From: Lunularia cruciata
Taxonomy: Eukaryota; Streptophyta; Marchantiopsida; Lunulariales; Lunulariaceae
Assembly: GCA_948567375.1 (NCBI GenBank)
Contig: OX419755.1
Coordinates: 72,172,944 to 72,236,943, forward strand
Length of the DNA: 64,000 nt
Direction of reading: 5' to 3'
Both the position numbers and the translations under genes were made by a program. Below, in pieces: positions 22,701 to 36,800 of this stretch. The notes beneath the pieces are model-generated. The model ran no database searches. It saw nothing but the letters and a program-made list of their open reading frames with translations, and was not told the DNA's origin. Positions within the stretch are counted from its first letter, which is position 1. Every line of letters begins with the position of its first letter.

Positions 22701-24000
22701 AGCATGTTTTGTACTACTAGTCACTATGTCAAATGCATCTACCTATGTTTCTATGCACATAAAGTCCAAGATGTCTCTATCAACAACATAAGAAGTAGAA
22801 GCCTCTTGATCTCTTTTGAGCTATGGCCATGCTAGCCAATCTCTACGCCAACTACCTAATCCAAGTAGCTATGGCTTTATCAAAAGCAAGTGCAGGCTTC
22901 ATGCCCCTACCAAGTGTGGGTCCTCTACCACGTCCTCATCTTCCATGACCTAGAGCTCTTCTACCACCTACTATAACAACCCTGCCACTCCATAACTCCA
23001 AGTGAAGGTCAAAGCATTGGTCACTAGTGTGACCAAATTTGCAGCAATGGTGACATTATCTTTGTGATGGTTGTGATGGACTAGAGGTATCATGTCAATT
23101 GCCTTGAGTGCACTTTCTCTTGTGGTGAGGTCCACCACGAGTCCAAAAAGCAATAGCACCTCTCATTGGCTATTGCTAACCTAAAAATGAAAGGAAGGGT
23201 CTAATTGCACTAGGCCTTCCACTCGCACCATAAGATCTAGGTTATCCACTCTATCATTGGAAACCAATATGATGTGGTGCATTTTATTGCACTTTAGAAG
23301 AAGATATAGCTATAGATGAGGTCTTCCTACCAAATCCAAATATCACCACTCTCTCCTCCACCATGTTGAGCTCAATATGCTCAGCTAAACTAAAGACCAC
23401 TACCAAAGTAGGTGAGGTAGTTTATAACAACTTAGCATTACATACTCTATATTGCAACTCTTATCCAAGATCTCAAAACCAAATTGGATTGCTTGGGCCT
23501 TAATAACTCCATGAGTGAAACTGATTAGCCATCTCATGTGAGTATATGCCTTGTGTACGCTCTCTCTAGCCTTTTTATTGGAACTCTTGCAAGCTCCTCA
23601 GCTTATCAATCTGCACTCATTGGTAGTTCTACCTCAAGCATTGGAAGGATTACACCTTGGCATTGCACCACCTCTTGTAGCAATAAGTCCACTCATAATA
23701 GCACCATCTCCAAATAGTGCACCTCCACTAGATATGCCAATGCTACTAGAGCTAGAACTTGTGTGTACTACCAATGTACCCCTAGCAACCAAGCTTGAAG
23801 TGATAGAGATATAGTTTGGAGACCAATATTGTCTCCATAGCTTGATCTCCTCCAAGTGAACTCTCTTTAAGTCATGATAATCATCCATTGATAGACCCTC
23901 CAAGTGTTGAAACAACCCCTTCCATACTATGAAAGGTGTGAACAAAATCAATTTCTATATCTACCATAGATCACACCAACTATCAAACTCATGGATGGAG

Positions 24001-27000
24001 TCATCCAACTATTGGTACCCATTAAACCAAAGTAGCACTTGGGGCCTTTGGAGGCCCCATAAATCTTGTCCATGTCCCACAAAAATGGTGCAAATGCACA
24101 AGTACACTCTTATGTGAATCAATTCCTTTATCAAACTTCAAATCAAAGTCAATCTTCTACCTCATTTGAACCTAAGATAGAAGTTGATATTGAGTGCCAC
24201 TTTGTGTAAACCTACCATGTATTGCAGTAATATCTCCTCTAGAATCCTTAAAATTTTTTTCATGAAAATGGAACTCAAACCACAATCCTAACAACCTCAA
24301 GTATCCCACCAAGTGCCACCATCAATTGAACACCACTCACTAATGTAGCTTGAACTATGATAACTACACTAGGAGAAAGGATGACATTTAACCTACCATC
24401 ACAACATGAACTCTCACAATCTGCAAGTCATCACTTCTTGTCTCACTAAAGAGAAACATATATAGTATGATTGGTAGTCCTAACCAATTGGTCTGCCTTC
24501 ACTATGACGCATAATCTAGAAGGGAAGGCAAATTTTACCAAATGATGACCAAAAAATACCAAAAACTCTTCTAAATTGGCTAGCCTTATGCTAGCAAGCT
24601 GGCACTTTTGGCCCTTCTAGGCCTTCATAGACTCTCTAGCCCATCACCATATGCCTTGAAGCCTCAATTCTAAAAAATTTGGCTAGCACTTTTGCATACC
24701 ATCTGCTCCCCTACCAAATCTACGTGATGACTCTCAAGAAAATCTTGGACCACAATTAAATGTACCAACAATCAGCCCAGCTTGGAGATATTACCAATGC
24801 ATTCAATTCTTGCACTTGATTTTCCCTTGACACTTAATTCTTAATTGTAGTCAATTCATTCTTCCACTCAAATCACACTCAAATTAGATCCATACTCAAT
24901 CCTTTACTTAACAATCTACCAACAACCAAACATTGATTACATTTAAGCCAGACCCACTCTAGCTAAGAGACTCTAGGTGATACTTGACAACCTTTATCCA
25001 CCATAGCTAGGAACTCAAAGGCTCAACATCAAAGAAGTGAGCTCTCAGGAGCTACATTTTGAAAGTATATCCCTTTACTTGACCTAGGTCTCTAGCCTTA
25101 ATGGTGCTATTGATGGCACATCTGACAATGTAAATGGTACTAGTGATGATGGGTCCTACCATGTGATCAACAAACCTAACATGAAATCTGACCACCAACA
25201 AGGAGTCCATGAGTAACTACTAAAATAACTATGATTGCCAACAATACCACTCCAATGTTTGAGCAAACTAACTTTGATGCTTCCAAATATCATGATACTT
25301 CCTCCATGAGAAAGAATCCTAGCTCTATCAGATAATCGTGCATTATTGTGGATGATAATGAGGATGTGGGTGTGCATTTGCTCATTGATGTTTACATGGA
25401 TCTTCCTAGAGTCTAGCAAAATGAATTCAACAACATTAGAAGTGTTGTGCATGCAAGCCTAGTAAGAGGTCTTGTGCCAACTATAGATAAATCTGAAAAT
25501 CATGGGTACCTTAATCCACCACCATGATAGGTACCAATAGAAAAGGATGACCATGGTGTAAGAACCTGTTGGCTAAAGGTAGGGCCACTAAGGCTCATGC
25601 ACCAAAAAAAGCCATTGGTGCAATGATCTCCTATAGAATGAGACCACATCCTCCCATGGCTATGGGTAAGGCTATTTGAAGTCTATACCACTCCTCTTAT
25701 ATCTATGGGATCGTGCATAACCTTAACAAAGTGGAGAAGGTGTGGAATATCTTGCAATCAAATGTGCAATCAAGTGTGGTAAAAGTTCCTCTATAGGAGG
25801 ATATGTACAAGTATGAGAGAGTGATAGTTATTGGATGATCATACAAGTATATTGTTGTGAGCTTTTGCACTCACATCTATTAGTGAATGGAGAAGTGGGT
25901 TCTTGTGTTCAAGAGCAATAATGCTTGGAGTTTTATGTTGAATTGTAGTTGATTAGTCACACTGAAATTAGTGAATGAAAAGAAGGATTAAATTTTGTTG
26001 AAATAGACAAATGTGAAATGTGATAGTGTGAAAGGAGAGTTGCTTGAGATTTGGGAGTGTTATTAAATAATATGTAGTGCTGTAAGTTTTTTGTGGGCTA
26101 AAACCTTTCTTGTGGTTTGGCTCTTTGGTGGGATTCTAGAAAAGGAGGACCAATAGAGAAGTTTTTAGTGATGTGAGAGGAAAGATTTAAAGATAATGGA
26201 GAATAGGTGATTGGAGCTATCCAAGAGAAGGTTGACAAGATTGAGTAAGCTTGCCTATGGGAATTGAGTGTAGATTGAAGGAATTTTCAAGAGTGAATTG
26301 TGAAATGTGAATTATGATCAATTGAAGGACTTTTCCTAAGTGGTTGGATGGACTTTGATGAGGGAAATCATCATACCTATTTGATGACAAATGGATTTCT
26401 CTGCTATCTAGTAGAAAAGATACCAATAATAGGGGAGAAATTACAATATAGGTGGACTAATTGACCTCTTATATAACCTTTTTGCAACACAATCTTGAAA
26501 CAAACTATTGTTAAAAAAATGTTAGGTTTTTCTACCCATTGTAAGGGATTTGCATGGAGGAATAAAGATCTTATTTTTTTGTGATTGCAAGTGCTAAGAG
26601 ACCTTTAATTCACTACTACATTAGTTTACATAAGGCCATAAAATAAATATGACTTTTGGTTTGCATCTTGAGTTTGTGTAGGATAAATTACTTCAAAATG
26701 TTGGTTTGCATATTGCTTTAGATGCCATCTTGATTAAGAGCTAGATATTGTCCCAAGATAGAGAAATATGTTTCAGAGGCTAGTTGGAAAGCACATCTAC
26801 TTGGTCTTGTGGTGTAAATTACATGGTGTGGATGTCAAATTAACTCCACTATTACTTGTCATGGAGAAAATTGATGACCTTGGACTATAATTCTTGACAA
26901 TTGTGGATTCTAGTTTAGTGCTTAAGCTACTTAACGCTGCAATTGTTGATCATGGAGCAGATTATTGCTCAAGCTACCATGTGCTATAGTAGTTGATTAT

Positions 27001-28300
27001 GGAGCAAACTTTGAGGCTTTCATTGGGCTCTACCTTGGTGGGAAGCATTATTAAGGGCTAAATGGCCAAGCTAGAGGTTTGCTGATCTCCTATACTTTTT
27101 TGAGAGCAGACATGCATGAAAGTAGTGGAAGCAATGTGAAATTTTGTGGGCAATAGATACACACATATCTCACCTCTCTTATCTTCACCTTCTTCCATCC
27201 TCTCTTTGGACTTTGCCCCTATTTTTTTGTTCCTATATTTCCTTTTGGAATGTGGTTTATATTTTTTTGTTGGAGCTTTTCCTTGAGTCTAATTTTTTTA
27301 TCACTTGGCGGTGATGTCCATGCTTTAGTTATGTATTATTTTGTATCTTTGGGACTTTTTATATCTTTTCCATATACCATACTATACCTCCATTTGATCT
27401 CAAGCATGGGTAGCTAGAAGGACTACCATAGTTAATGATCCTCATCTTGCATCCCATAATCCCTATGTAAGATTAGTGAATTACCCATAGTGTTGTCTTT
27501 TTAGCATACTACCACCGTTACCCAAGTTCTTGATGGCTTTGCCTCTAGTCCTTTCCCATGTCTCCCACCTCACTAGGAGGAGAAACCTACCTTGATTGAT
27601 TCTCCCATGGAGAAACCCTTCTAAGCCTCCTCTCCCTACCACAATCTCCCCACCTCTACAAACCCACATCCATTTTAGGGTTAGATCACTTCCTCTAGTT
27701 CTTTAGACACTCCTCCACCATAGAGCAAAATCTCCCTTCCGGTGCCCTTAGCATGCCCTTATATACCACCCCATCAGCAACCTACACAATCATGTCTCAA
27801 TTACCCATGGGTAGGCATTGGTCTAGCACAATATCATGATGCTAGATGTGTGCTAGATGGTTATAGATGAGGGCAAAGGTTGCCAATCCTCTCTCTTTAG
27901 GCTCCATCAGATTCTTACTCTTGTTTGCATTCCCTAGAATCCTACATAACCATTCTTACCAGGTCTACCTAGACCTTGTATGTAGACCAAGATCCTTATG
28001 CCACTATGGCATTTGGTGGACTCTACACTCTCTATCTTTTTGCAAGTTGTTTTAGCTGATGACAAGAGAAGAGATGGATCTACGAGGACTATATTATCAC
28101 TCTTCTCAAAATGGACCTTGCTCCTACCATCACATGGAGGTACATCAGGACATCATGAGACATCCTCTAGGATTTATAGGTTCTTGAGAGGAGATTGGTC
28201 AACACTTCAAGACAAGTATACCATTTAAGCACAAGCTGCAACTAGGAGGATATCTAACTTCCTCAACAATCCCACAACCCTCTTCCGGAGCATTGGCACT
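24001..28300. other. decayed repeat-like DNA without assignable genes
   Basis: AT-rich and strikingly CpG-poor, with the texture of old retrotransposon DNA, but no RT, integrase or protease motif could be placed. The segment at about 28.04-28.27 kb is alignable with 58.00-58.22 kb: both contain CAAAATGGACCTT, a run of A-rich gag-like sequence and TTAGGAGGATA or its close variant. It is therefore a dispersed repeat. Short ORFs here are not supported as genes. Confidence 0.4.
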
Positions 28301-28530
28301 TTTAGTGCTCCTTGATGTTAGGCTAGGTGGGGGAGTATAAACGTGCAACCCAAGCATTGGCCTTCCTAGCTAGCGCCATTCTCTTCAAAGACCTTATTTG
28401 CAAGAATGTGTACACTTCTATAGTGTCTAAGTATGGTATAGTGGTATGAATCTAAGTGGTAAATACAACGGACTATAGAAATATAACATATTATTGAATA
28501 AAAGTATCCATAAAATTTAAAATAAACTAA

Positions 28531-28693
28531 TGGATCTAAGATCCAAGCCTTTGGATTGGCTGTATTTGGAAGATGACATACAAATGTGGAGAAAATGAGA
28601 TACACTTTTGATAGATCTAAGATCTAAGTCTCAAGATTGGCTATAATTTGGAAGGTGAGGCACAAATAACAAGAAAATGAGATATAAATACAA
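28531..28693. repeat. two-copy direct repeat, period about 81 bp
   Basis: A unit starting TGGATCTAAGATC at 28531 and a second starting TAGATCTAAGATC at 28612 share the order ATTGGCT, TTTGGAAG, CACAAAT and GAAAATGAGAT. About three quarters of the positions match by eye. Confidence 0.6.
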
Positions 28694-28831
28694 ATTCCTT
28701 CAAATGATCTGTCAAAATATCTATTTCAAAATATATTCCTATTGGTTTACAACTTCATCATTGATCTTACTAGATCTTATAGTCATCTATTTCCATTCTA
28801 CTTGCTTCTAAGTAATATACATATACGTCAC

Positions 28832-28909
28832 TGTGCAATATATGATAATGAGACATGACTTCTATATTCATGTGCAACATACAATAATGAGACATAACTT
28901 CTATATTCT
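28832..28909. repeat. two-copy direct repeat, period 39 bp
   Basis: TGTGCAATATATGATAATGA and TGTGCAACATACAATAATGA begin units at 28832 and 28871. Both continue GACAT-ACTTCTATATTC. As 39 is a multiple of three, a minus-strand ORF (28770-29048) reads the unit as a repeated 13-residue peptide, but this ORF is otherwise unremarkable. Confidence 0.7.
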
Positions 28910-31900
28910 TGTGCCAATTTGTATGAGGAATCACATAAAAATCAAATGATATATGGAAAACAATTAGTCTCATCATAGAGTCTATGGGGAAGTTGATGAA
29001 ATAAACCAGAAATAAGAATATACATAAAAAATTAATCTCAAATAGCATTAGAATATAGTTTGCTTGTCATAAGTACAAAAAAATTTGTCTCAAATAACCT
29101 TAGAATATAGTTTGCATGTGATGTTAAGCATTGTTATGAATCAATTGATATATCCCAAATTAAAGGAATAATCTTAACATACATAATCCAAGATGTTGGT
29201 ATTGTCTATATAATCATATGCTTTGGACATATGTCGGTATTTCTTTATATATATACACACACTTATATATCAAGTGGTCTAATCATGACTCTTATATATT
29301 TTTCATTTGGCTCTTTGATGTTTTACATCTTGTGAAGTAAAGAATCTTTGATACATGATATATCTTGTACTTTTGATTGTTTATATCTTGTAAAGTAAAT
29401 ATTTATATGATACATGATAATCTTGTACAGTTCTAAAAACTCCCATATATGAAATAACTAACAAGAAAATAATGATATCAATCTAGACTACTACATCTTA
29501 AACCTCTTAATACCTACATCTCAACTCACATTCATAAATGCTGACAACATACACTTAAAATTCTATAAAATCTTGAAATCTTTTCTAATTCTACACATTT
29601 TCAAACTAGATTCTAATATAAATCCAATGTATAAAAGCTAAAAAATTAAAACTTTCTTGACATATAACTCTCATATTACATTTTCTTTCAGAAAACTAGA
29701 AAATATATGTACATTTATGTCAAAAAATATCTTATTTAATTTAATGTAAGAATCCATGAAAAAATTTAAGAATAAAATAATCTTTAAAACTTAATAAAGC
29801 ATTGAAAATATAAATTTTTGTCTTTGTTTTCCTTTCTCTTACTCAAATTCCACTTCTCCAACTTTACTCTCAAGATACAAAGCTCTAATAATAGAACCTA
29901 TCTCTCACAACCAAATCTTATGATCTAGGTCTATATTTCATATGTAAATAAGGAACTTGAACTAGAGAAATTTACTATGGTAGAAAGTGATATGACATTA
30001 ATTACCAAAAATACTAAGTAGCTTGTAGAAGCATAAAAGATCTACTTATAACAACACCTCATGTGCAACACTTGAGCTAGTTTGTTGAGATGCTTGAGAT
30101 ATCATCTTAATAGCTAATTATATGGACAATCACTAATAGATTGCTTAGTAGTGGCCATCTATCTTATTATAGTTTTCTTAACACTATTAGAGATACCATT
30201 TGCACAATCAATACTATTGGATATGCCATTCTGGTTGGGCTTCTTGATCTTCTTAATAAGAGGTATATCTTAAAGTGAAGTTTAAAAGAGCTCTCTTGTT
30301 GTGTGTTGAGTATTTTGACCCTTGATTATCTTGGAAAGGATTTGAAGCTAGAGTAAAATGTGCTCAATTGAGTGTAATTATATGTGCTTGTTGCTTGAGT
30401 GTATGGATTTTTTATTTTGATTACATAAAGAAAAGTAGTTGAAGTTTGAGTGCAAAATTTCAATTCCAAAATTAATATTGGTGGTGTATTTGAGTTTGGA
30501 TCTAGTTGATAATGTTTTTGATATTTTGATAACTTGCATAAATTTTTTTGATATCTTGTAATTTCAATTGAATTATGCAAAATTTTTTATAAGAAAGTTA
30601 TTAATTGACTTAGATTTGATGGAGCTACTATTGGATTTTATAGATCAAATTGTAAAATAGTGAAATAAAGCACTACTCAATATAGATGTAGTAGAAAAAA
30701 ATGAGATATAAAATTAGAAAATCAAGAGGAAATTGGATCCAAAGGTATCCAATGGTTAGAAGTTATTGGTCAAATTGGGTGGTAGAAGCACAAATCTCAA
30801 GAATTTGTTGATCAAATTTAATGCAAGATTCAAAATCAAGGTTAGATTGGAAAGTGAAATCCTATCTACCTTATTTTGGATTTGGAAGAAATGGATACTC
30901 ATCTATCTAATTAAGCATTTGAAATTAGCAAAGGTCAAAATTGGAGAGGATTTTTGTTTCATTGGTCGGATCTGAAGATATCTATCTACCAAATTAGGGA
31001 TTTTAAAAAGATATAAAAAGATGTAAATTCTAGAGACTTTAAGGCATAATGTTTGTGTGCTAGACATGCTACAAATGTATGCAATTTAACAATTTTCTTA
31101 ATGTAATTTGTCAAAATCTAGCCATCCATCAATATTTTGAGCAAGAGGTTACAAAAAAGTAGAAAGCAAGTAATTTAGCTTTTTCATGTAGTAGTGTGTC
31201 AAGATTTGGTCATCCATCAATAATGTGAGTGAAAGAAGATATGAAATTCTAAATCTTTGGTTTCTAAAAAGCTCCTTAGCCAATGCATATGTGCTCCAAC
31301 TGGTGTCTTAAGTAAAGTGACACCCTTACCCATATCTATATAGGTTCACTTATAATTGGAGAAGGCATTTTGATTATATCCTTGTTGATTTTAGTAAATA
31401 GGAGTAGATAGTCTTTCCTTATATATCAAAATGCCATATATAATAGAGTTAGTCTTCTTGGATTTTTTGATTTGGAGGGTTATAGTTTGGACTTCCTATA
31501 ATTAATTCCCTTCAATTCTTTGCTTTTATTTTATATGCCATATCTCTTTTGGATGCCTTGATTTTTTGAGTGTTGGTGCTATTGTGTGTTGTTGGTAGTG
31601 AGGTTGAAATAAATTAAATTACTTATTTTTATCTTTGGTGAGCCAAAAAATGATGACTTATAAACTATGAATGTACATATGTGATGGAAAGTTACAAGTT
31701 GCCTTTCCTCATAGTAGAGTTGCCACATTCATAGATACCTAAGTGGCATCAATAGTTGATATCTTGCTATTTAATTTATAATTTGGGATGTTGGTATGGT
31801 GGTACTTGGTGGTTATAATTGTTTTTTTGAGCATGTTATCCTAATTGAGTTCTTTGGAGATCCTTGAAAGGAATTTACCATAGTATCTAGTGGGTTTATG

Positions 31901-33880
31901 TAGAGTGTGACATGGTATCAAATAGTGTCTCATGTCCTAATAGAGAAAGATATTAGTTACATTGTTGATTTTGATATAAAAATTCACTTTGTTAGGTGTT
32001 TATATTTTACTCCATACTTGTATTTTTGGATATGGATAATATTCAAAGGCCTCTTAATTTAAAGGCCTCTTCTTGATTTTGGTATTCTTTGACTGCTATT
32101 TCTTCTTCTTCTCTTTGTACTTCTTGTCAAGGAACTAACTTTGCTTCCTCTTGATTGTCTCCTCACTCCTCCAAATGTGACTTGAGTCTCTATAGAGTAA
32201 GCTCTTCTTCTACTACACTATGTTTTGTTTTGTCATCAATTTCTTCCCACTCAATTTCTTCTTCATTGGAAGAAACCTCCACCCCTTGAGGATTTCTTCT
32301 TACTCTCTTTTGTGGTTTCTCTACATCCTCATTTGTAGAGGGTTGTTTCTTCTTCTTGGAGATGGTTGTCACTATAATCTCCTTCACTTCTATAGGTTCT
32401 TCTATTGAGAAGAACTTGAAATCTACTTCTTGAAGGTTCTTGATTGTAGAGAGCTTTTTGGGTTCAACCAAGAAGTATTAATTTGATATGGAAAGAGAGC
32501 CAAACCTCCTTCTCTCATCTTTTCTTAGCAAATTCAACTCCTTGTGAAGTGAATTATGAATAGAACCAAGTAAGTAGCTCCACTATTCTTCTCAAGTTCC
32601 GTAATCATGGAGTGAGCATATTGATGAAACATCTAGGTCCAATTGATACATTCTCCCCTAAATAATTGCTTAAAGAACATTGACTAGCTTATAGTTCATT
32701 TTGGTGAAACAACCTCATAATAGACTAAATGAGAAATCAAAAAGCAAGGTCTTTGTAATTATGAACCTTCCAACTATTACTCTTTGACCTCTTCTTTGCA
32801 AAGGAAATCTTAATGATTGCATTGAATTCCACTCCCATCTTTCCAAATTTAGTGTCTAAGGTCTGGCCTTAGAGGTTATGCATTTGCCTTGAGTACATCC
32901 TCCAATGCTCCTCTGTCTGACTATAAGGGTTCCCACAAAGATCATTGGTTTCTCTCTCACTTCTTCTACATATCTCTTGAATGATTGCAAGAGAACTCAA
33001 TTCCAAGTTCCAAAGTAGAAAAGCCAAATGCTTACTCTAGAGTAGATCACTCCTCATTCTCATTGTCCATTTGTGAATTGTTGGGAATTAAAGTATCACC
33101 TCAAGGATATTCCTCATATTTCTCTTTGCTCTAGCTATATTATTAACAAGGGTTCTTAACTGCAAAAAGACTGATAACTATAAAGAGAAAGATCACTCAA
33201 GCACTCTTTGGGAAAAGTTAATACAAGAGTATACAACTAAACATGAAATTGATCAATTTTGCAGATAATTTATACACAAGGAAGTTTTTTGTAATGGTCC
33301 TCAATAGGCAAGACATCACTTTCCAGACATGTGAATACATTTTTTTATCCTTATTGGCAGTACATTAGCGTACGGTCATTGATTCCAAAAAATTCAATTG
33401 CAAAGATTTTTGGTAATTCTACTTTTTGTACTTATCACTTCTTTAGACTTGAATTCTTCATATGTATCTCTTCTTTGATGATATCTTCTTTCTTTCTGAT
33501 CAAGCATACACATGAACTCCAAAGAATTCTCAAAGAGGTTTCTTCCAATAAAAATGAAACTATCTTGCTCTTCTTCCATCAAAAATTAATAAAAGGAAAA
33601 AAATTATAACTTTTTCAAAAAGGTGAGCACCACATACCTTACCCCTCAAATATGAGTGTCCTTGCAACCACACGGATTGCTCTTCTTCTTCTGATTTAGA
33701 CATAGTGTCTTTGTATTCTCCAACCTTTTACTCAGGTAGCAAGGAGGTTCCTTTCCAAATATGCCAATTATAGGGATCTATTGCTAAAATCTTGGACTAC
33801 TCTATAGGATCTTATGTACCTCAAATGCAATTTCCTTTGAAAGAGCTTATTACTATTATCATATAGCAAGACCAAGTTTC
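28910..33880. other. AT-rich repeat-derived DNA, few assignable parts
   Basis: No complete gene. The segment about 30.05-30.42 kb is alignable with 41.75-42.12 kb, so it is a fragment of the same element (region after RNase H). A minus-strand ORF at 32190-32471 is K/E-rich and acidic (pattern KKKKQPS, RVRRNPQG, EEEIEWEE) and could be a retroelement-encoded segment, but I cannot name it. Elsewhere only short chance ORFs. Confidence 0.4.
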
Positions 33881-33899
33881 CTTAGGCCACTACAACAAA

Positions 33900-36800
33900 T
33901 TTAATCTTCTTGCCATGTTTCTCCTTTCTTTGCTTCTAGTTCTTCTTTGTATGCTCATTCCGCTTCTCCTCAAGGTACATCAACTATTGTATTTGCAAAT
34001 CTTGGCTCTCTTCCTCTCGCAACATTCTTTAGAAAGTATCCTAGAAGTAGGTATTTCAATTCAATAAGCAGATTTGATGCAATCCATATGTTAGAAATTA
34101 GGGCACCTAATTTTTAGTAATCTTCTCAATGGTGTGGTAGGCCCACAAAGCAGCTTGTAGCTTAGTGTCCCACTCATAAACATAATTCATTGTGAACTTA
34201 TTCAAAATCTTACAAAGATTTGATCACCAAGATTACAAAGATGTTTATTTGATTTCTCAATCAGACTATTTTCCTTTGTACTTGAAGAGTGTTTCCACTA
34301 GATTATTTAAGAAATGTACTCCTTATCACTTACAAACTTTAAGGGACATCCATAACAAGAAATTACCTTGCAAAAGGAAAATTTAGCTTTTACCTTTGCA
34401 TCATCCATTCAGTAGCCTCTACTTGAACCATCTTTGTACATAAGCAATGCAAACTAGTATGTACCTCTCTTGGGTGGTCTTTTTGGCATGCTATATTGGT
34501 TATAAAAAATCTATTTCCCATTTTTCAAAGGGTGCTAAAGGCAAAATAGGTTTTAGTGGCAATTGAGTTTTAGGAGTAAGTCTTCCAATCCGTGGAAAGA
34601 ATCACACTTCCTAATGTACTTATGCACATCCTTGTACATGGTTGGCCACCAATAGCTTATGGCAAAAATCTTCTTCATTATATTGTTTAGGGCATAATGT
34701 CCTCTTGAAGCCTTGACATGGAGGGCCTATATTGCTCCTTCCACTTCATAGAATTCTAGATAATGCCAAAGACCCTCATCCCTTCTCATCTTCAAAAAGA
34801 TATTGCACTTTAGTTGGTATGGCTCCATCTTATGTAGGAACCAGCTCTATGCTTAGGATCTATTCCTTCAAGATATTGCAAAGTTCAAAGATACATGTAC
34901 ACTGCAAAATAACTAGTTCCTCTTGACTCAAAAAAACAATTCTTTCTCAAGAAAATCATCCTTCAAATCATTAGCTTGGTCTTTAATCTTCATCTAACAC
35001 AAGAAATCTGCACTTTTGTGATGAAATTCTTTCCTTACCTACTTTGTGTAAGTAAATTCCTACATAAGAACAATCCATCTTGCAATTCTTCTTGAGAAAT
35101 TTGCCTAGTTCACTCAATGTTGTAATGCATAATTGTCTAGATGAAAGAAAAATTTGTATCATAATAGGTAGTGATGTAACTTCTTGCATGCATACACCAT
35201 CCCTAAGGATTTTGTTTTTTATAGTGGAGTATTTCCTCTTAGTCCATTGGACAATTGTTTATTGGCATAATATACATGGTAGTATTTTGTATTGTCATCT
35301 TTTTGACTTAACACTACTCCTATTGCAATTGAAGATGTACTTACATATACATGAAATGTGCACTCCCAATTGGGTGGTCTCATCATTGAAGCTTCTACCA
35401 ACATAGTTTTTAAAGTGACAAGGGCTTCCTCATGCTTCTTTGTCCACAAGTATTCTTTGGACTTCTTTAGCAACTTTGTAAGGAGTGCCTCCAAAACTGT
35501 ATAGTTATTGATGAATCTTTGGTAGTACCTTACATGATGTAATATTTAGAGGACAGGAGAACTTCCAAGAGAAACTCAAGAGAAGGAACATAAAGCTTCA
35601 TACTCAATACTCCAATGCCCCAAAGGAGCATCTTGTCTTTATTATATATCAAAGAGTATCCACTCAAAGGAAGCTCCACCCTTGGATCAGATACATGGAT
35701 TGGTGATAGATCAGCGAGTTCCACCCTTAGATAAGTTGCTTGGATAGGTGACATGTTGGTCCTTGTCCTATCTGGTTGGTCAAACAGGTTTGACTTAAGG
35801 AAATCTTCTTATAAGAAGCTCAGATTTGCATGGGTGAGGTACCGTGGAAAGCTTTTGATGAGACAAACATTTGGGGGGGAGGGGAGGCCAGCCTTTTCCC
35901 GGTAGAGAAAAAATCTTCCCATTTTTTGAGGCCTAATTCATCCATTTAGGCCTCCAAAATTGGCTCTAAAGTTTTCAAGGTGTTTTCAACTCCTGCTTTA
36001 TTAGTGGAAGTACTCTTTTGGTGACATCTCCATCTAATCTACTAAGTTCATCATATATAACATCTTTCCAGATGTTACCAAGCCAAGTTTCACCTCTAGA
36101 TAATATATCTAGCTACACATGGCCTATGAAGATACAAAGTTCTCTTAGGTTCTTTGAAACTTCAAGGGCATGGCTAACCTTGACCTCCTTCATGTCCACT
36201 TGAATGCCTCTACTTGATACTCACTATCCAAGTAGGATTCCCTCCATGATGAAATAATAACACTTTTTTGGATGAAGAGACAATCATGTAGCTTGGCAAT
36301 GCTCAAAAATCTGCCAAAGAAAATTGAGATGATATTTTCTTTGGTCAAAAACACAAATGTTGTTGATGAATACTTCACAAACTTCAAGAGATAATCTTTG
36401 AAAATGGATGTTACCATTCTTTAGAATGTTGTAGGTGCATTAGATAAACCAAAGGGCATGTGATTGTAGGCATATGTACCCTCAATTATATCAAAATTAG
36501 TCTAAGTCTTATCTTTCTCTTGAATGGAAACTCAATTGTACCTATTTAAGAAGCTATAACAAGCATGTCCTACAACTTGATATAAAATGGCATTTTTTAA
36601 TAACAATGGATGATGATCCTTCCTCATAAATACATTTAACTTCTCAAAATCTTGATACACTCTTATCTTACTAGTCTTCTTCTTAAGTACAACTACAATT
36701 AGAGAAACTCATTCACTACTTAGTGTAGGAAATATGATACCAACCCAAAGATACTTATTTATCTCATCCTTCATTAATAATAACTATCTTAGGTTGAAGT

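Larger units (their letters stand above)
17068..24000 (-). mobile_element. Ty3/gypsy retrotransposon with PHD-like module, degenerate
   Basis: A long minus-strand element read right to left. Gag lies at about 24.0-22.4 kb: a G/S-rich region at 23.95-23.63 and a zinc-knuckle-like area at 23.16-22.97. A protease zone at about 22-21 kb is too decayed to place. RT lies at about 19.7-19.2 kb, RNase H at about 19.1-18.7, integrase at 18.15-17.7, an integrase C-terminal extension at 17.58-17.38 and a PHD-finger-like module at 17.28-17.07. Stops and frameshifts occur throughout, and CpG is scarce. The right end and LTRs were not found. The RT resembles that at 40.4-41.2 kb, so both probably belong to one lineage. 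Confidence 0.7.

Noticed and set aside
17068-24000. A virus-like or novel host gene cluster on the minus strand
   Set aside because: RT, integrase and gag motifs in standard gypsy order identify it as a retrotransposon. There is no envelope-like gene and every frame is broken.
32190-32471. 93-codon acidic, lysine-rich minus-strand ORF as a host gene
   Set aside because: It is isolated, without splice partners or a promoter-like setting, in retroelement-derived DNA. Its composition is simple and more likely a transposon remnant.
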